NCBI GenBank assembly: GCA_030595485.1
Contig: JAUVDE010000020.1
Span: 1 to 16,885, forward strand
Source: Draconibacterium sp.
GTDB lineage: Bacteria > Bacteroidota > Bacteroidia > Bacteroidales > Prolixibacteraceae
DNA: 16,885 bases
Direction of reading: 5' to 3'
In this document: positions 15,101 to 16,885 of the stretch, piece after piece
Position numbering within the stretch: the first letter of the stretch is position 1
Layout: every line of letters begins with the position of its first letter
Translations under genes and position numbers: made by a program
Notes under the pieces: model-generated
What the model saw: the letters and a program-made list of their open reading frames with translations, nothing else
Databases searched by the model: none
Told to the model about the DNA's origin: nothing

Positions 15101-16756
15101 ATGCTGGCCAGGTTATCCATTTCAAATTATGCTTTAATAAATCAATTACAGGTTAATTTTCATAAAAACCTGAATTCGCTTACGGGTGAAACAGGAGCCG
15201 GTAAGTCAATTATTTTAGGGGCTTTGGGTTTAATCTTAGGTAATCGAGCCGATCTTTCAGTATTAAAAGACAAGCAACAGAAATGTATTGTTGAAGGTCA
15301 GTTTGAGGTGGAAGAATATGCATTAAAAGCCTTTTTTGAGGATAATGATTTGGATTACGACGCTTCAACTATCTTACGAAGAGAAATTACTCCTTCCGGA
15401 AAATCACGTGCTTTTATAAACGATACACCCGTAAACTTAAAGGTGATTCGCGAATTGGGTTTAAAACTCATTGACATTCATTCGCAACACCAAAATCTGG
15501 ATTTAGGTAATCAAAAGTTTCAGCTCGATTTGGTTGATTCAGTAGCCAAATCGCTTAAAATATTGACTGATTACAAAAAGCTTTTTAGCGCCTATAAAAG
15601 CACTGAACAGCAGCTTGACGAAACAAAACAAACCGCAGAGAAAGCAAAAGCCGATTTAGATTATTTTCAGTTTCAGTTTAATCAGCTTGAAGAAGCTGGG
15701 TTAAAAGTAGACGAACAGCTTAAACTTGAAACAGAACTGGAAAAGTTAACGCATGCCGAAGATATAAAAACAGCTTTTGCCGAGGTAAATACTTTACTTG
15801 ATAACGAAACACTTTCGGTTGTTCGGAATATAAAAGAAGGACAGCGGGCTTTGGAGAAAATAAAGGATTATTTTAAAGAAGCTGGAGGCCTGTCTGAACG
15901 ATTGGAAAGTACTATGATTGAGCTGCAGGATATTGTTGAGGAGGCTGAGCAACTTTCAGAGAAAGTAGAATTTAATCCTGAACGTATAGAACAAGTTAGC
16001 GAGCGTTTAAATTTAATTTTTAGTCTTCAACAAAAACACAATGTTGCAACTGTAGCCGAGTTAATTGCGTTTAAAAATCATTTCGATGACAAGATTAATC
16101 AGGCCGTTGGTTTCGATGAAGAGATAAAAAAGCTAAGTGCTCAGCTGGAAGAACAGTCAACCTCACTTGACACGAAGGCTACCGAACTTACAAGCAAGCG
16201 GAAAAAGTCGTTTGTCATAATTGAAAAATCGATAGTAGCCGATTTAAAGCTGTTGGGAATGCCAAAGGCCAGGCTCGAAGTAGTTCATTCGAATACCGAA
16301 AGTTTTCAAGCAAACGGAAGAGATGCCGTTTCTTTTCAATTTAGTGCCAACCCCGATTCGGCACCCGATGAAATATCAAAAATTGCATCGGGAGGTGAAA
16401 TGTCGCGTTTAATGCTGGCAATTAAAAACTTGCTTCGCAGTTCAAAGGCACTTCCAACTGTAATCTTCGATGAGATTGATACAGGAGTTTCAGGCGAAAT
16501 TGCCTTGAAGATGGGGGCTATCATAAAAGAATTTTCATCAACTACCCAGATTATCAATATCACACATTTACCACAAATTGCCGCAAAAGGTGATGCACAT
16601 TTTCAAGTCTATAAATTTGAAGAAGGCGGAAAAACATTTACTTCAATTAAACAGCTGGATGATGAACAGCGTATTGAAGAACTTGCAAAAATGGTTGGTG
16701 GTGATAAACTTACCGATACTACATTAAAAACGGCTAAGGAATTATTGGCGAATTAA
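15101..16756 (+). CDS. recN: DNA repair protein RecN
   Basis: This 551-residue SMC-like ATPase is involved in repair of double-strand breaks. The N-terminal ATPase half has LSISNYALI, Walker A GETGAGKS (29-36), GNRADLSVL and the Q-loop-like DIHSQHQNLDL (125-135). A long coiled coil occupies about 150-390. The C-terminal half has the ABC signature IASGGEMSRLMLAIK (428-442), Walker B TVIFDEIDTGVSGEIA (453-467) and the His-switch segment NITHLPQIAAKGD (486-498), ending with VGGDKLTDTTL. Length fits the family. It starts with ATG 120 nt after the DUF4835 stop. That gap contains a weak -7-like box TATTTTTA (15069-15076) with TTG at 15050-15052, so a separate promoter is possible but not convincing. 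Confidence 0.95.
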   Translation: MLARLSISNYALINQLQVNFHKNLNSLTGETGAGKSIILGALGLILGNRADLSVLKDKQQKCIVEGQFEVEEYALKAFFEDNDLDYDASTILRREITPSGKSRAFINDTPVNLKVIRELGLKLIDIHSQHQNLDLGNQKFQLDLVDSVAKSLKILTDYKKLFSAYKSTEQQLDETKQTAEKAKADLDYFQFQFNQLEEAGLKVDEQLKLETELEKLTHAEDIKTAFAEVNTLLDNETLSVVRNIKEGQRALEKIKDYFKEAGGLSERLESTMIELQDIVEEAEQLSEKVEFNPERIEQVSERLNLIFSLQQKHNVATVAELIAFKNHFDDKINQAVGFDEEIKKLSAQLEEQSTSLDTKATELTSKRKKSFVIIEKSIVADLKLLGMPKARLEVVHSNTESFQANGRDAVSFQFSANPDSAPDEISKIASGGEMSRLMLAIKNLLRSSKALPTVIFDEIDTGVSGEIALKMGAIIKEFSSTTQIINITHLPQIAAKGDAHFQVYKFEEGGKTFTSIKQLDDEQRIEELAKMVGGDKLTDTTLKTAKELLAN

Positions 16757-16798
16757 TTGCTTCTATGTTGCTTGCGCTATTAACCCAAAAGTATTAAG

Positions 16799-16829
16799 TT
16801 GTTTTTTGTTTATTTGTGTTTTATATTTG
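16799..16829 (+). promoter_or_regulatory. Bacteroidota-type promoter of the gene at the right edge
   Basis: TTG (16799-16801), a 20-nt spacer and a perfect TATATTTG (16822-16829) form a -33/-7 promoter 26 nt before the ATG at 16856. The position implies that the right-edge gene is transcribed independently of recN. Confidence 0.7.
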
Positions 16830-16855
16830 TGTATTATAAATATAAAATAAAAAGA

Positions 16856-16885
16856 ATGACAACTTTCACCAGTACTTTACCCGAT
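16856..16885 (+). CDS. 5' end of a gene cut by the window edge; possible RHH/CopG-type antitoxin
   Basis: Ten codons are visible, reading MTTFTSTLPD, and the frame is open to the last base. A strong promoter precedes it at a sensible distance, so a real gene start is likely. The beginning resembles from memory the N-terminal beta-strand of small ribbon-helix-helix (CopG-like) regulators in Bacteroidota that act as antitoxins. Ten residues are far too few to establish this, so identity is a guess. Confidence 0.4.
   Translation, partial: MTTFTSTLPD

Overview
The window looks like a chromosomal segment of a Bacteroidota bacterium, most likely a marine or anaerobic Bacteroidales/Marinilabiliales-type lineage (this placement is inferred). 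The DNA is AT-rich. Promoters fit the Bacteroidota pattern TTTG-N19/20-TAnnTTTG, Shine-Dalgarno sequences are mostly absent, lipoproteins carry Bacteroidota-type signal peptides, and the gene order bamD-rpoZ-coaBC-DUF4835-recN is typical of the phylum.

Region 1 (1-5725, + strand) is the 3' end of an extracellular contractile injection system (eCIS) locus, the phage-tail-like family that includes Afp, PVC, MAC and AlgoCIS. It holds the C-terminal part of an unrecognised protein cut by the window edge, a CIS tape-measure protein, a 731-residue protein with the eCIS core domain (DUF4157) that looks like a loaded effector, and an AAA+ ATPase of the Afp15 type. The putative effector lies 3 nt behind the tape-measure gene. 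It has an acidic repeat tract, the DUF4157 HELTH motif, an OmpA-like segment and a second, C-terminal zinc-protease signature (HEFGH..DDEY). This is the most interesting part of the window.

Region 2 (5794-9817, + strand) is a small carbohydrate-degradation cluster of three exported proteins. The first is a CE15-type glucuronoyl esterase gene interrupted by one in-frame TAA. The second is a DUF1080 (3-keto-disaccharide hydrolase) lipoprotein, and the third a DUF5060/TIM-barrel/collagen-binding-like lipoprotein related to glycoside hydrolases. No SusC/SusD pair or regulator is visible. A GC-rich hairpin-bearing element lies between the first two genes and may be an interspersed repeat.

Region 3 (10065-11441, - strand) is a PLP-dependent alpha-oxoamine synthase (serine palmitoyltransferase or cysteate acyltransferase type) with its own intrinsic terminator and an excellent promoter. 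It probably makes the sphingoid or sulfonolipid backbone.

Region 4 (11598-16756, + strand) is the housekeeping run bamD-rpoZ-coaBC-DUF4835-recN: outer-membrane assembly, RNA polymerase omega, coenzyme A synthesis, an exported conserved protein and DNA repair. After it, a strong promoter precedes the first ten codons of another gene that runs off the window and may be an RHH/CopG-type antitoxin.
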